From Pseudomonadota bacterium (GTDB lineage Bacteria > Pseudomonadota > Gammaproteobacteria > Burkholderiales > Rhodocyclaceae), in assembly GCA_018262235.1 (NCBI GenBank), contig JAGTRY010000035.1, forward strand, positions 1 to 33,236: 33,236 nucleotides of DNA, in the 5' to 3' direction. The notes beneath the pieces were generated by a model. It saw nothing but the letters and a program-made list of their open reading frames with translations, was not told the DNA's origin and made no database searches. A program made the translations under genes and the position numbers. Each line of letters begins with the position of its first letter. Position 1 is the stretch's first letter. Positions 7,530 through 15,178 of this stretch are shown here, in pieces.

Positions 7530-9749
7530 ATGACCGAAACCGTCGTCGAAACCTTCGCCGAGCTCAAGCTCTCTGCGCCGATCCTGCAGGCGCTGGCCGA
7601 AGTGGGCTACGAAACGCCCTCCCCCATTCAAGCCGCATGTATCCCGCTTTTGATGGCGGGTCAGGACATTCTGGGTGAAGCCCAGACCGGCACGGGCAAA
7701 ACCGCCGCATTTGCACTGCCGTTTCTGGAACGTCTGGACCTTGCCGACAAGCGTCCGCAGATTCTGGTACTGACCCCCACACGCGAACTGGCCATTCAGG
7801 TCGCCGAAGCTTTCCAGACCTACGCACGTTACCTGCGCGACTTTCACGTTCTACCGATCTATGGCGGCCAGAGCATGGTGGTGCAATTGCGCCAGCTCAG
7901 CCGTGGGGCCCAAGTGATCGTTGGTACGCCAGGCCGGGTGATGGATCACCTTGAACGCAAGAGTCTGGATCTTTCCAATCTCAAGGCATTGGTGCTGGAC
8001 GAAGCGGACGAGATGCTGCGCATGGGCTTCATCGATGACGTAGACTGGATTCTCGAACACACGCCCGACACGCGCCAGACCGCACTGTTCTCGGCAACGA
8101 TGCCGGACGTGATCCGGCGTGTGGCGCACAAGCATCTGAAGGATCCGCGGGAAATCAAGATCAAGGCAGCGACTAGCACGGTTGCCACGACACGCCAGCG
8201 CTACTGGCAAGTCCGTGGCGTCAACAAGCTGGACGCATTGACCCGGATCCTTGAAGTGGAAGAGGATTTCGATGCTGCTATCATTTTCGTGCGCACCAAG
8301 ATCGCAACCGAAGAACTTGCTGACAAGCTTGAAGCACGCGGTTATGCCGCTGCTGCGATCAATGGCGACATGACGCAAGGGTTGCGTGAGCGCGTGATCG
8401 AACAGCTCAAGAGCAGCACGCTGGACATCCTTGTCGCCACCGACGTGGCTGCACGCGGGATCGACGTCCCGCGAGTCACCCACGTCATCAACTACGATAT
8501 CCCCTACGATACCGAAGCCTACGTGCACCGCATCGGGCGTACCGGCCGGGCGGGCCGCCAGGGTAACGCCATCCTGTTTGTGGCACCGCGCGAACGTGGC
8601 ATGCTGCGCGCCATCGAACGTGCCACTCGGCAGCCCATCGAACAGATTTCGTTGCCGACGCGTGAAGATGTGCAGGGACGCCGGGTCGCACAACTTAAAC
8701 AGCAGATACTCGACTCCATCGAAGCCGAAGACATGCAGTACTTCTCCGAAGTGCTGGATCAGCTGGCCGAAGAAAACGACCTTTCACTTGAAGACATCGC
8801 CCCGGCCTTGCTCTATCTGGTTCAGCGTGAACGTCCGCTGCAGGTTGAAGAACAAGGTACCGGCTGGGCCGTGGCCACAGCTCCGGCCGAGGCACCACGC
8901 AAATTTGAAGAACGCGGCGAGCATGGAGACCGGGGTGAGCGTAGCGATCGTCCGCCACGCGAACGGGCACCACGCCACGAGTTTGCAGAGGGCAGCAAAT
9001 CGCAGCGTTACCGGATCGAAGTCGGCCGCAACCACAATGCCACCCCCAAGGAGATCGTGGGCGCAATTGCCAATGAAGGCGGCATCGACGGTCGTCTGAT
9101 CGGACAAATCGACCTGTTTGGAGACTTCAGCACAGTTGAATTGCCCGCATTGCCGGAACCCTTGCTCAATGTTCTCAAGCGCACGCGCGTACGCCAGCAG
9201 CCCTTGAACATCCGTGCGCTGGCCGAAGGCGAAGTGTTCGAGAAGAAGCGTGATCCCGTCGGACGCAGCGGATCGCGTGACTTCCGTCCGGATTCACGCC
9301 CGGACTATCGGTCGGAATCCCGCGACAGCGCACCACGCAAGCCCTGGCAAGGCGACAGCCGGCCTGCACCGCGCAAGACGGATGATCGTCCCCGCAGTCC
9401 CTACAATTTTGAAGATCGCCCAGCCCGCCCACGTGAAAGCACTGAGCGTGCAGGCCATTTTGCGGGTGGCGAACGTCGCCCCTATCCGCCGCGAGACAGT
9501 GCAGAGCGTCGCCCGTTTGATGGCCCAGCCAAGCGTAGTTTTGGTGGGCCACCCGCCAGCAGTTTCGGCGATGCCCCACCCAAGCGCAGCTTTGCCCGTG
9601 ACGACACACCGCGCCGTAGCTTCGACGAACGCGCTCCGGCACCGCGGGAAGGTTTTGCCAAACCAGCTTTCAAAGCGGGAGAAAAGCCCAAGAGCAGTTT
9701 CAAGGGCAGCAAAAGCAGCTTCTCCGGCAAACCCAAAAAGGGCTGGTAA
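7530..9749 (+). CDS. deaD: ATP-dependent DEAD-box RNA helicase, DeaD/CsdA type
   Basis: RNA helicase of the DeaD/CsdA group, involved in ribosome assembly, RNA remodelling and cold adaptation. The 739 residues carry the helicase motifs in order: a Q motif near residues 9-34, AQTGTGKT at 51-58, PTRELA, GTPGRV, DEAD at 157-160, SAT near 188, ATDVAARGID and HRIGRTGR near 333. A DbpA-like RNA-binding domain starts near residue 493 (RYRIEVGRN), which separates it from RhlE and RhlB. The last 165 residues are low-complexity, rich in Arg, Asp, Ser, Pro and Phe, with repeated RSFGG- and KRSF-like pieces. This tail is probably disordered and RNA-binding. Two back-to-back hairpins follow the stop. Confidence 0.93.
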   Translation: MTETVVETFAELKLSAPILQALAEVGYETPSPIQAACIPLLMAGQDILGEAQTGTGKTAAFALPFLERLDLADKRPQILVLTPTRELAIQVAEAFQTYARYLRDFHVLPIYGGQSMVVQLRQLSRGAQVIVGTPGRVMDHLERKSLDLSNLKALVLDEADEMLRMGFIDDVDWILEHTPDTRQTALFSATMPDVIRRVAHKHLKDPREIKIKAATSTVATTRQRYWQVRGVNKLDALTRILEVEEDFDAAIIFVRTKIATEELADKLEARGYAAAAINGDMTQGLRERVIEQLKSSTLDILVATDVAARGIDVPRVTHVINYDIPYDTEAYVHRIGRTGRAGRQGNAILFVAPRERGMLRAIERATRQPIEQISLPTREDVQGRRVAQLKQQILDSIEAEDMQYFSEVLDQLAEENDLSLEDIAPALLYLVQRERPLQVEEQGTGWAVATAPAEAPRKFEERGEHGDRGERSDRPPRERAPRHEFAEGSKSQRYRIEVGRNHNATPKEIVGAIANEGGIDGRLIGQIDLFGDFSTVELPALPEPLLNVLKRTRVRQQPLNIRALAEGEVFEKKRDPVGRSGSRDFRPDSRPDYRSESRDSAPRKPWQGDSRPAPRKTDDRPRSPYNFEDRPARPRESTERAGHFAGGERRPYPPRDSAERRPFDGPAKRSFGGPPASSFGDAPPKRSFARDDTPRRSFDERAPAPREGFAKPAFKAGEKPKSSFKGSKSSFSGKPKKGW

Positions 9750-9754
9750 AGAAA

Positions 9755-9789
9755 ACGGAGATTGATCAGGCTGCATGATCAATCTCCGT
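9755..9789 (-). terminator. Rho-independent terminator of the GntR gene
   Basis: ACGGAGATTGATCA (9755-9768) pairs perfectly with TGATCAATCTCCGT (9776-9789) around a 7-nt loop. Read on the minus strand the 14-bp stem is followed directly by TTTTCTTT, a classic terminator for the gene ending at 9827. Confidence 0.8.
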
Positions 9790-9790
9790 C

Positions 9791-9820
9791 AAGCCGCTCC
9801 GCTGTGCAGCGGAGCGGCTT
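9791..9820 (+). terminator. Terminator hairpin of the helicase gene
   Basis: AAGCCGCTCCGCT (9791-9803) pairs perfectly with AGCGGAGCGGCTT (9808-9820) around GTGC. On the plus strand it is followed by GTATTCT, a weak U tract. It sits one base from the opposite-facing hairpin, so the convergent genes each have their own stem. Confidence 0.7.
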
Positions 9821-9826
9821 GTATTC

Positions 9827-10498
9827 TCAAGAGGTTTCGAACATTTCCGGATAACGTCGTGCCAGCTCCGGAAGTTGCTGCAGGATTTCTGCCATGTGGA
9901 TGCGGACAGCCATCTCCGCAGCATCGGCATCGTGCGCCGCAATGGCATCAACGATAGCGCGGTGCTGGGACAGTAACTGGTCAATCGGACTGACATCGAC
10001 GTAACTCAAGTAGCGAACCCGGTCCATCTGGGCTTTGACCTGATCCACGATGCGCCAGGCAGATTCCCGCCCTGCAATCAGCGCGATTTCGCGGTGCATG
10101 GCTTCATCTGCACTCAAAAAACCCGGATTGTCGTGCGCAGCCGCCTGCGCTTTGAGCGTAACGTGAAGCCGAGCAATCGCCGCAGCGTCGGCGTTCATGG
10201 CTGCCTCGCGCGCAACCGCGACTTCAACGGCCTCACGCACGAATCGGGCATCCAGCACGTTGGCCGCAACGATACGACGCACGAAAGTTCCGCGCTGAGG
10301 ACGGATCTCGACCAGATCTTCCTGCGCCAGGCGGATGAAGGCCTCGCGTACGGGTTGGCGACTCACCTGGTACCGCGTGGCGATATCGGTTTCGGACAGT
10401 GCAGTGCCAGGCTTCAACGTGGTCTGAACAATGGCTTCCCGCAACAGTTGATGCAATTGAGCCCCCATGGAAGCTGTTCTAACAGGAAGTTTTTGCAT
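9827..10498 (-). CDS. GntR-family transcriptional regulator, FadR subfamily with FCD domain
   Basis: 223 residues from the ATG at 10498. A GTG 11 codons further up (10531) is open but has no ribosome-binding site. The N-terminal winged helix carries the FadR-type recognition region YQVSRQPVREAFIRLAQEDL followed by RPQRGTFV. The C-terminal part is the all-helical FCD ligand domain, with histidines in MHREIA, QHRAIV and RIHM that normally bind a metal or acid ligand. It diverges from an SDR fructuronate reductase and lies close to uxaC, so it probably senses a hexuronate or its breakdown product, as UxuR and ExuR do. The ligand is inferred. Its own terminator lies at 9755-9789. Confidence 0.9.
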   Translation of the reverse strand: MQKLPVRTASMGAQLHQLLREAIVQTTLKPGTALSETDIATRYQVSRQPVREAFIRLAQEDLVEIRPQRGTFVRRIVAANVLDARFVREAVEVAVAREAAMNADAAAIARLHVTLKAQAAAHDNPGFLSADEAMHREIALIAGRESAWRIVDQVKAQMDRVRYLSYVDVSPIDQLLSQHRAIVDAIAAHDADAAEMAVRIHMAEILQQLPELARRYPEMFETS

Positions 10499-10525
10499 GT
10501 GTGACTCGCGCTCCTGGTTTGGCTG

Positions 10526-10553
10526 TTGCACTCAAAAATCTTGCTGCTATACT
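10526..10553 (+). promoter_or_regulatory. Sigma-70 promoter of the SDR gene
   Basis: TTGCAC (10526-10531), a 16-base spacer and TATACT (10548-10553) read rightward towards the SDR gene, leaving a leader of about 115 bases before the ATG at 10678. Confidence 0.55.
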
Positions 10554-10566
10554 ACCATACAAGCAG
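10544..10566. promoter_or_regulatory. Imperfect palindrome over the SDR -10 element, possible operator
   Basis: CTGCT and AGCAG form outer arms of a 23-bp imperfect dyad that contains the -10 TATACT. It lies between the divergent regulator and SDR genes, where a GntR operator would be expected. The inner bases are not symmetric, so the call is weak. Confidence 0.3.
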
Positions 10567-10677
10567 TTATTGGACATGAAGCCGACGCAATACCCTTCAT
10601 GACCACAGGCCGGATCTGATCTTCCAGCCCCTGAACCTGCTGCTCTCCCTGACCAATACCGAACAGAAAGATGTCCT

Positions 10678-11547
10678 ATGAGCACCGCTGACAATTCCCT
10701 GCCTTTCTCTATCAATCTGAACAACAAGGTGGCCGTTGTCACCGGCGGTGCCGGCGTGCTCGGCGCAGCCATGTGCCGGGCACTGGCTGCCTGCGGCGCC
10801 AAAGTCGTCATCATTGGTCGCGACCTGGCCAAGGCCGAAACACTGGCTACCGAGATCAGGAATGCAGGGGGCGTTGCACAGGGACTGTCCTGTAACGTGC
10901 TGGACCGTACTGCGCTCGAAAATGCCGCTGCCCACATTGCCACCACCTTTGGCCCATGCGACATCCTCATCAATGGCGCAGGTGGCAATCACCCCAAGGG
11001 GATCACCGGCCAGGAATATTTTGACGCCGAAACGACCGGACCAGATGCAGACAGTACCAGCTTCTTCGATCTGGACATGGAGGGCTTCAAGTTCGTGTTC
11101 GACCTGAACCTGATGGGGACACTTCTGCCAAGCCAGGTCTTTGCCAAGCAAATGCTGGGGCGCCCCGGCTGCTCAATCATCAACATCTCTTCGATGTCGG
11201 CTTTCCGTCCGCTGACCAAAGTCGCCGCCTACAGCGGTGCCAAAGCAGCCGTCAGCAATTTCACGCAATGGCTGGCCATACACTTGGGTCAGAGTGGCGT
11301 TCGCGTGAATGCCATTGCACCGGGGTTTTTCGTCACCGAGCAAAACCGCGATCTCATGCTGCAGCAGGATGGACAATACACTCCGCGAGCCCAGAAAGTG
11401 CTCGCCCAGACCCCGATGCGCCGTTTCGGCGAGGCAGACGAACTGGTAGGCGCCATGCTATGGCTAGCCGAGAGCAAAGCCTCCAGCTTCGTAACAGGTT
11501 CGATCATTGCCGTGGATGGCGGGTTTTCGGCCTACGCAGGGGTTTGA
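10678..11547 (+). CDS. SDR oxidoreductase, probable D-mannonate oxidoreductase (fructuronate reductase)
   Basis: 289-residue classical short-chain dehydrogenase. The cofactor motif is TGGAGVLGAA near residue 22, followed by NGAGGNHPKG, catalytic NISSMSAF serine region and YSGAKAAV (Tyr-x-x-x-Lys). The C-terminal part includes VNAIAPGFFVTEQNRDLM and VDGGFSAYAGV. The NGAGGNHP block and the insertion before FFDLDMEGF resemble SDR-type D-mannonate oxidoreductases of Bacillus (UxuB/YjmF type), which replace the unrelated long-chain UxuB of E. coli. The reaction would be reduction of D-fructuronate to D-mannonate with NAD(P)H. Its position between a GntR regulator and uxaC supports this. Gluconate 5-dehydrogenase-like activity is the main alternative. 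Confidence 0.78.
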   Translation: MSTADNSLPFSINLNNKVAVVTGGAGVLGAAMCRALAACGAKVVIIGRDLAKAETLATEIRNAGGVAQGLSCNVLDRTALENAAAHIATTFGPCDILINGAGGNHPKGITGQEYFDAETTGPDADSTSFFDLDMEGFKFVFDLNLMGTLLPSQVFAKQMLGRPGCSIINISSMSAFRPLTKVAAYSGAKAAVSNFTQWLAIHLGQSGVRVNAIAPGFFVTEQNRDLMLQQDGQYTPRAQKVLAQTPMRRFGEADELVGAMLWLAESKASSFVTGSIIAVDGGFSAYAGV

Positions 11548-11569
11548 GCCAGCACAAACAAAAACTCTT

Positions 11570-11580
11570 TAGTCTGACAA
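11570..11580. promoter_or_regulatory. FadR-like GntR operator, distal site at uxaC
   Basis: TAGTCTGACAA fits the TNGTNNNACNA operator pattern known for FadR/FCD-type GntR regulators. It lies 41 bp (about four helical turns), centre to centre, upstream of the second site. Confidence 0.55.
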
Positions 11581-11610
11581 CCTAGGGTAAATCCCTGTTT
11601 CTGGCATAAT

Positions 11611-11621
11611 TGGTCAGACAA
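11611..11621. promoter_or_regulatory. FadR-like GntR operator, proximal site at uxaC
   Basis: TGGTCAGACAA fits TNGTNNNACNA with near-perfect symmetry and directly follows a CATAAT (11605-11610) that could be the uxaC -10. Binding here would cover the transcription start. No good -35 is visible at 17 bases. Confidence 0.6.
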
Positions 11622-11682
11622 CATAATGACCCTTTCGCTTGCAGCCTGATCCAGGCATCCAGACATTTCAGGAGATTCCCGC

Positions 11683-13083
11683 ATGGCCAAGACCTTCATG
11701 GACGAAAATTTTCTGCTCGAATCCGCGACCGCGCAGAAGCTCTACCACGAATTCGCCGCGCCACAGCCGATCATTGATTACCACTGCCACCTGCCACCCG
11801 AGCAGATTTCCGGCAACAAGCAGTTCAAGAACATTACCGAAGTCTGGTTGGGCGGCGACCACTACAAGTGGCGTTTCATGCGCTCTTCCGGTGTGACCGA
11901 GGATTTCATGACCGGCAATCAGCCGGATGAGGCCAAGTTCCGCAAATTCTGTGAAGTATTGCCGATGGGAGTGGGCAATCCGCTGTTCCATTGGAGCCAT
12001 CTTGAACTGCAACGCTACTTCGACACGAAAACCCTGGTTTCGGGCGCGACGGCCGGCGAGCTGTGGGAGCATTGCAACAGCTTGATCGGCAAGCCGGAAT
12101 TGTCAGCGCGTGGCTTGATGGTACGTTCCAACGTGCGTGCGGTCTGTACCACGGACGATCCGGTTGATGATCTGGCGCACCACAAGGCCATTGCTGCCGA
12201 TGGATTCCAGGTGAAGGTGCTGCCGACCTTCCGTCCTGACAAAGCCTTCAACATCGACCGCGCCGGTTTCCAGGATTACATCCGCAAGCTGGCTGCCGTA
12301 TCAGGCGTTGCGATCAACAACTTCGGTGACGTACTCAAGGCCCTCAACCTCCGTCTGGACTACTTTGCTGCGCATGGCTGCAAGGTCTCTGACCACGCCA
12401 TTGACATTGCCTTCTTCTCGGAAGCTTCCGAGGCGGAGCTGTCGCAGATACTCGCCCGAGCCATGAACAACGAGCCGGTGAGCAAGGATGAGGCCGACAA
12501 ATACAAGACCGGCATCATGCTGCACCTGGGCCGTCAGTATGCACAGCGTGGTTGGGCCATGCAGCTGCACATCGGCGCACAGCGCAACAACAGCGCGCGC
12601 ATGTTCCGTAACCTCGGCCCGGATACCGGCTTCGATTCCATTGCGGATGATCTCATCTCTGCCAAGCTTGCCCATTTCCTGGACACACTGGACGGCGACG
12701 ACCAATTGCCCAAGACCATCCTGTACAACCTGAATCCGATCCACAACGAAGTGCTGGCAACCATGATCGGCAACTTCCAGGACGGCAAGGTCGTCGGCAA
12801 GATGCAGTTTGGTTCCGGCTGGTGGTTCCTTGACCAGAAAGACGGGATGACCCGTCAGCTCACCGCACTGTCGCAGTTGGGCAATCTCGGTGCCTTCATC
12901 GGCATGCTGACGGACTCACGCTCCTTCCTCTCCTATACCCGCCACGAATACTTCCGCCGTATCCTGTGCAACTTGATCGGTGGTTGGGTCGAAAACGGCG
13001 AGTACCCTCAGGATTGGGCGCAATTGCAGAAGATCATAGAAGGTATCTGCTACAAGAATGCGGAAGCCTATTTCCAGTTCTGA
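11683..13083 (+). CDS. uxaC: Uronate (glucuronate/galacturonate) isomerase UxaC
   Basis: Metal-dependent enzyme of the amidohydrolase superfamily. It isomerises D-glucuronate to D-fructuronate and D-galacturonate to D-tagaturonate. The 466 residues match the family length. The N-terminus carries DYHCHLPPEQI (metal-binding His-x-His), with later signatures TTDDPVDDL, FRPDKAFN, MQLHIGAQRNN and LTDSRSFLSYTRHEYFRR. AGGAG lies about eight bases before the ATG. Fructuronate, its product, would be the substrate of the SDR encoded just upstream. The 135-base gap before it holds two FadR-like operators, so uxaC seems to have its own regulated promoter. Confidence 0.96.
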   Translation: MAKTFMDENFLLESATAQKLYHEFAAPQPIIDYHCHLPPEQISGNKQFKNITEVWLGGDHYKWRFMRSSGVTEDFMTGNQPDEAKFRKFCEVLPMGVGNPLFHWSHLELQRYFDTKTLVSGATAGELWEHCNSLIGKPELSARGLMVRSNVRAVCTTDDPVDDLAHHKAIAADGFQVKVLPTFRPDKAFNIDRAGFQDYIRKLAAVSGVAINNFGDVLKALNLRLDYFAAHGCKVSDHAIDIAFFSEASEAELSQILARAMNNEPVSKDEADKYKTGIMLHLGRQYAQRGWAMQLHIGAQRNNSARMFRNLGPDTGFDSIADDLISAKLAHFLDTLDGDDQLPKTILYNLNPIHNEVLATMIGNFQDGKVVGKMQFGSGWWFLDQKDGMTRQLTALSQLGNLGAFIGMLTDSRSFLSYTRHEYFRRILCNLIGGWVENGEYPQDWAQLQKIIEGICYKNAEAYFQF

Positions 13084-13102
13084 GCTCCAGCTTTGCCACA
13101 AG

Positions 13103-13130
13103 AAAACGCCCACCTGCAAGTGGGCGTTTT
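13103..13130 (+). terminator. Terminator after uxaC
   Basis: AAAACGCCCAC (13103-13113) pairs with GTGGGCGTTTT (13120-13130) around a 6-nt loop. The T run on the 3' arm makes a standard rho-independent terminator, with a matching A run on the 5' side. Confidence 0.85.
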
Positions 13131-13199
13131 GGCATGTAGCCGCAGGGCACATGAACGAGCTGATAAACTCGCATAAACCCATTACAAGACGCCATTCAC

Positions 13200-15110
13200 G
13201 TGCCTCCCCTGCAGCCTGCCCACCTCAGTTTGACGCCCGAAGGCGTGCCTTGGTCTGAAACCTACAGCGATGTCTATCACTCAGCAGCCGGCGCGCTAGC
13301 TCAAGCTGAGCATGTATTCCTGGCCGGCAACGGTTTACCGGACAGATGGCGGTCGCGCGATAGCTTTGTCATTCTCGAAACCGGTTTTGGCTTGGGTAAC
13401 AATTTCCTGGCCACCTGGGCAGCTTGGCGAGCGGACCCTGCACGCTGCTCCCGTCTGCATTTCATCTCGGTTGAACGTCACCCCTTCAGCAAGGCCGACC
13501 TGCTGGCCGCACATGCCGCTTCAGGCGCAGCAGCAGATCTGTCTTTCGAGCTTTCCCAGCATTGGCCGCTGTTGTCACCAGGGTGTCATCGGCTTGAACT
13601 CGACCACGGACGCGTAATCCTGACCTTGTTATTGGGCGATGCGGCAGTAATGCTTGCACAAGTCGCGGCACGGATCGATGCAATCTTTCTTGATGGATTT
13701 GCGCCCAGCAAAAATCCTGAAATGTGGTCGCTTCCGGTCTTTCGCGCACTGGCAGCACTGTCTGATAGTGACACCACATTGGCAACCTGGTCCGTTTCGT
13801 CGCATGTACGTGAGGGGCTTGCCCAAGCCGGTTTTGCCGTTGAAAAAGCACAAGGTTTCTCGGGAAAACGGGAAATGCTGCTGGGACGATATCGGGGCGC
13901 CCGCCCTCGGTTTGCGACGGCTACGGATAAACGGGTTCTGGTCATTGGTGCCGGTCTGGCTGGAACATCGGCGGCCGAACGACTCGCCGCGCGCGGCTAT
14001 GCTGTCGAGATTCTGGAAGCTCAGGACGAAATTGCCCAGGGAGCATCCGGTAATCTCGCCGGAGCATTCCGCCCACTCCCCAGTCTTGACGACAATCGCC
14101 TCTCCCGAATTACCCGGGCAGGATTCATCTACGGACTACAGCATCTGACAACCTTGCACGAAGCCGGACATCCCGTCCTCTGGGAAGCCTGCGGCGTGCT
14201 GCACCTGGCCCGTAGTGGCGAGCAGGAAAAGAAGCAGCGAGCGATTGTCGACGCCCTCGGCCTACCAGCTGATTTCTTGCGCTGGGCGGATTCTGCCGAA
14301 GCAACTCAGCGTGCCGGACACACTGCTGCATTCGGTGGCTGGTGGTTCCCGCAAGGAGGCTGGATTCAACCTGCCAGCCTGTGTCAGGCCAATCTGGCTG
14401 TCGCAGGGCAACGGGTCACGTTGCGCGCCGGACAGGGGGTCAGCGCGATCAGACGTGAAGGCCAAGAATGGCAAGCACTGGATGCCGAAGGAAACGTGCT
14501 GGCCAGTGCCCCGCAATTGGTTCTCGCCAACGCTTATGACGCGCGCCGTCTGGCCAGCGCCGACTGGTTACCCTTGCGTGCAGCACGTGGCCAAGTGAGT
14601 CACCTGCCAATGGCACAGATCGCCCCGCTAGGTGTGGTCGTGTGTGGCCAAGGCTACATTACGCCCGGCATTGGCGGACATGCCGCGTTGGGAGCCAGTT
14701 TCGTGGTGGACGACTTCGATCTTGGGTTACGCGAGGACGAGCATGCCGAAAATCTTGCCAAGCTTGGTCGCATGCTGCCTGGAATGGGCGAAGCACTTGG
14801 CAATGCCGAGCTCAACGGACGGGTCAGCCTGAGACCTGTTTCTATCGACCGTTTGCCGATGGTGGGACAGTTACCCGCACTGATGCAAGGCGACGGTTAC
14901 AACCTCGGAACACTGCCCCGTCAGGAGGGTCTGTGGCTGATTACCGGTTTCGGTTCCCGAGGACTGGTCTGGTCCAGCTTGTGTGGCGAATTATTAGCCG
15001 CCCAGATGTGTCACGAACCTTTGCCTGTGGAACGTGAATTGGCCGAATCAATGGACCCTGCCCGTTTCATCATTTCTCCTCCTGGCAACCTTGCTCAACC
15101 AGACGATTGA
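13200..15110 (+). CDS. mnmC: Bifunctional tRNA mnm5s2U34 biosynthesis protein MnmC
   Basis: Completes the wobble-uridine modification mnm5s2U34. The C-terminal FAD oxidase removes the carboxymethyl group, and the N-terminal SAM-dependent domain methylates the resulting aminomethyl. The 636 residues show both halves. The methyltransferase half has ETGFGLGNNFLATW near residue 60 and the DGFAPSKNPEMW block. The oxidase half begins near residue 245 with VIGAGLAGTSAAERLA, followed by GASGNLAGAFRP. The start is a GTG at 13200, with no in-frame ATG upstream and no clear Shine-Dalgarno. It stands alone between the uxaC terminator and a convergent hairpin. Confidence 0.95.
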   Translation: MPPLQPAHLSLTPEGVPWSETYSDVYHSAAGALAQAEHVFLAGNGLPDRWRSRDSFVILETGFGLGNNFLATWAAWRADPARCSRLHFISVERHPFSKADLLAAHAASGAAADLSFELSQHWPLLSPGCHRLELDHGRVILTLLLGDAAVMLAQVAARIDAIFLDGFAPSKNPEMWSLPVFRALAALSDSDTTLATWSVSSHVREGLAQAGFAVEKAQGFSGKREMLLGRYRGARPRFATATDKRVLVIGAGLAGTSAAERLAARGYAVEILEAQDEIAQGASGNLAGAFRPLPSLDDNRLSRITRAGFIYGLQHLTTLHEAGHPVLWEACGVLHLARSGEQEKKQRAIVDALGLPADFLRWADSAEATQRAGHTAAFGGWWFPQGGWIQPASLCQANLAVAGQRVTLRAGQGVSAIRREGQEWQALDAEGNVLASAPQLVLANAYDARRLASADWLPLRAARGQVSHLPMAQIAPLGVVVCGQGYITPGIGGHAALGASFVVDDFDLGLREDEHAENLAKLGRMLPGMGEALGNAELNGRVSLRPVSIDRLPMVGQLPALMQGDGYNLGTLPRQEGLWLITGFGSRGLVWSSLCGELLAAQMCHEPLPVERELAESMDPARFIISPPGNLAQPDD

Positions 15111-15125
15111 GCACGCCAAGTGAAA

Positions 15126-15157
15126 ACGGGCGCAGGATCTTTCGATCCTGCGCCCGT
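15126..15157 (-). terminator. Convergent terminator of ppiD (and mnmC)
   Basis: ACGGGCGCAGGATC (15126-15139) pairs perfectly with GATCCTGCGCCCGT (15144-15157) around TTTC. On the minus strand the 14-bp stem is followed by TTTTCACTT, so it suits ppiD best. On the plus strand there is no T run. Confidence 0.75.
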
Positions 15158-15178
15158 GCAAACAATCACGCGTAAAAA

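Noticed and set aside
7851-8693. 280-codon open frame on the minus strand within the helicase
   Set aside because: Covers the conserved helicase core in antisense; no independent support.
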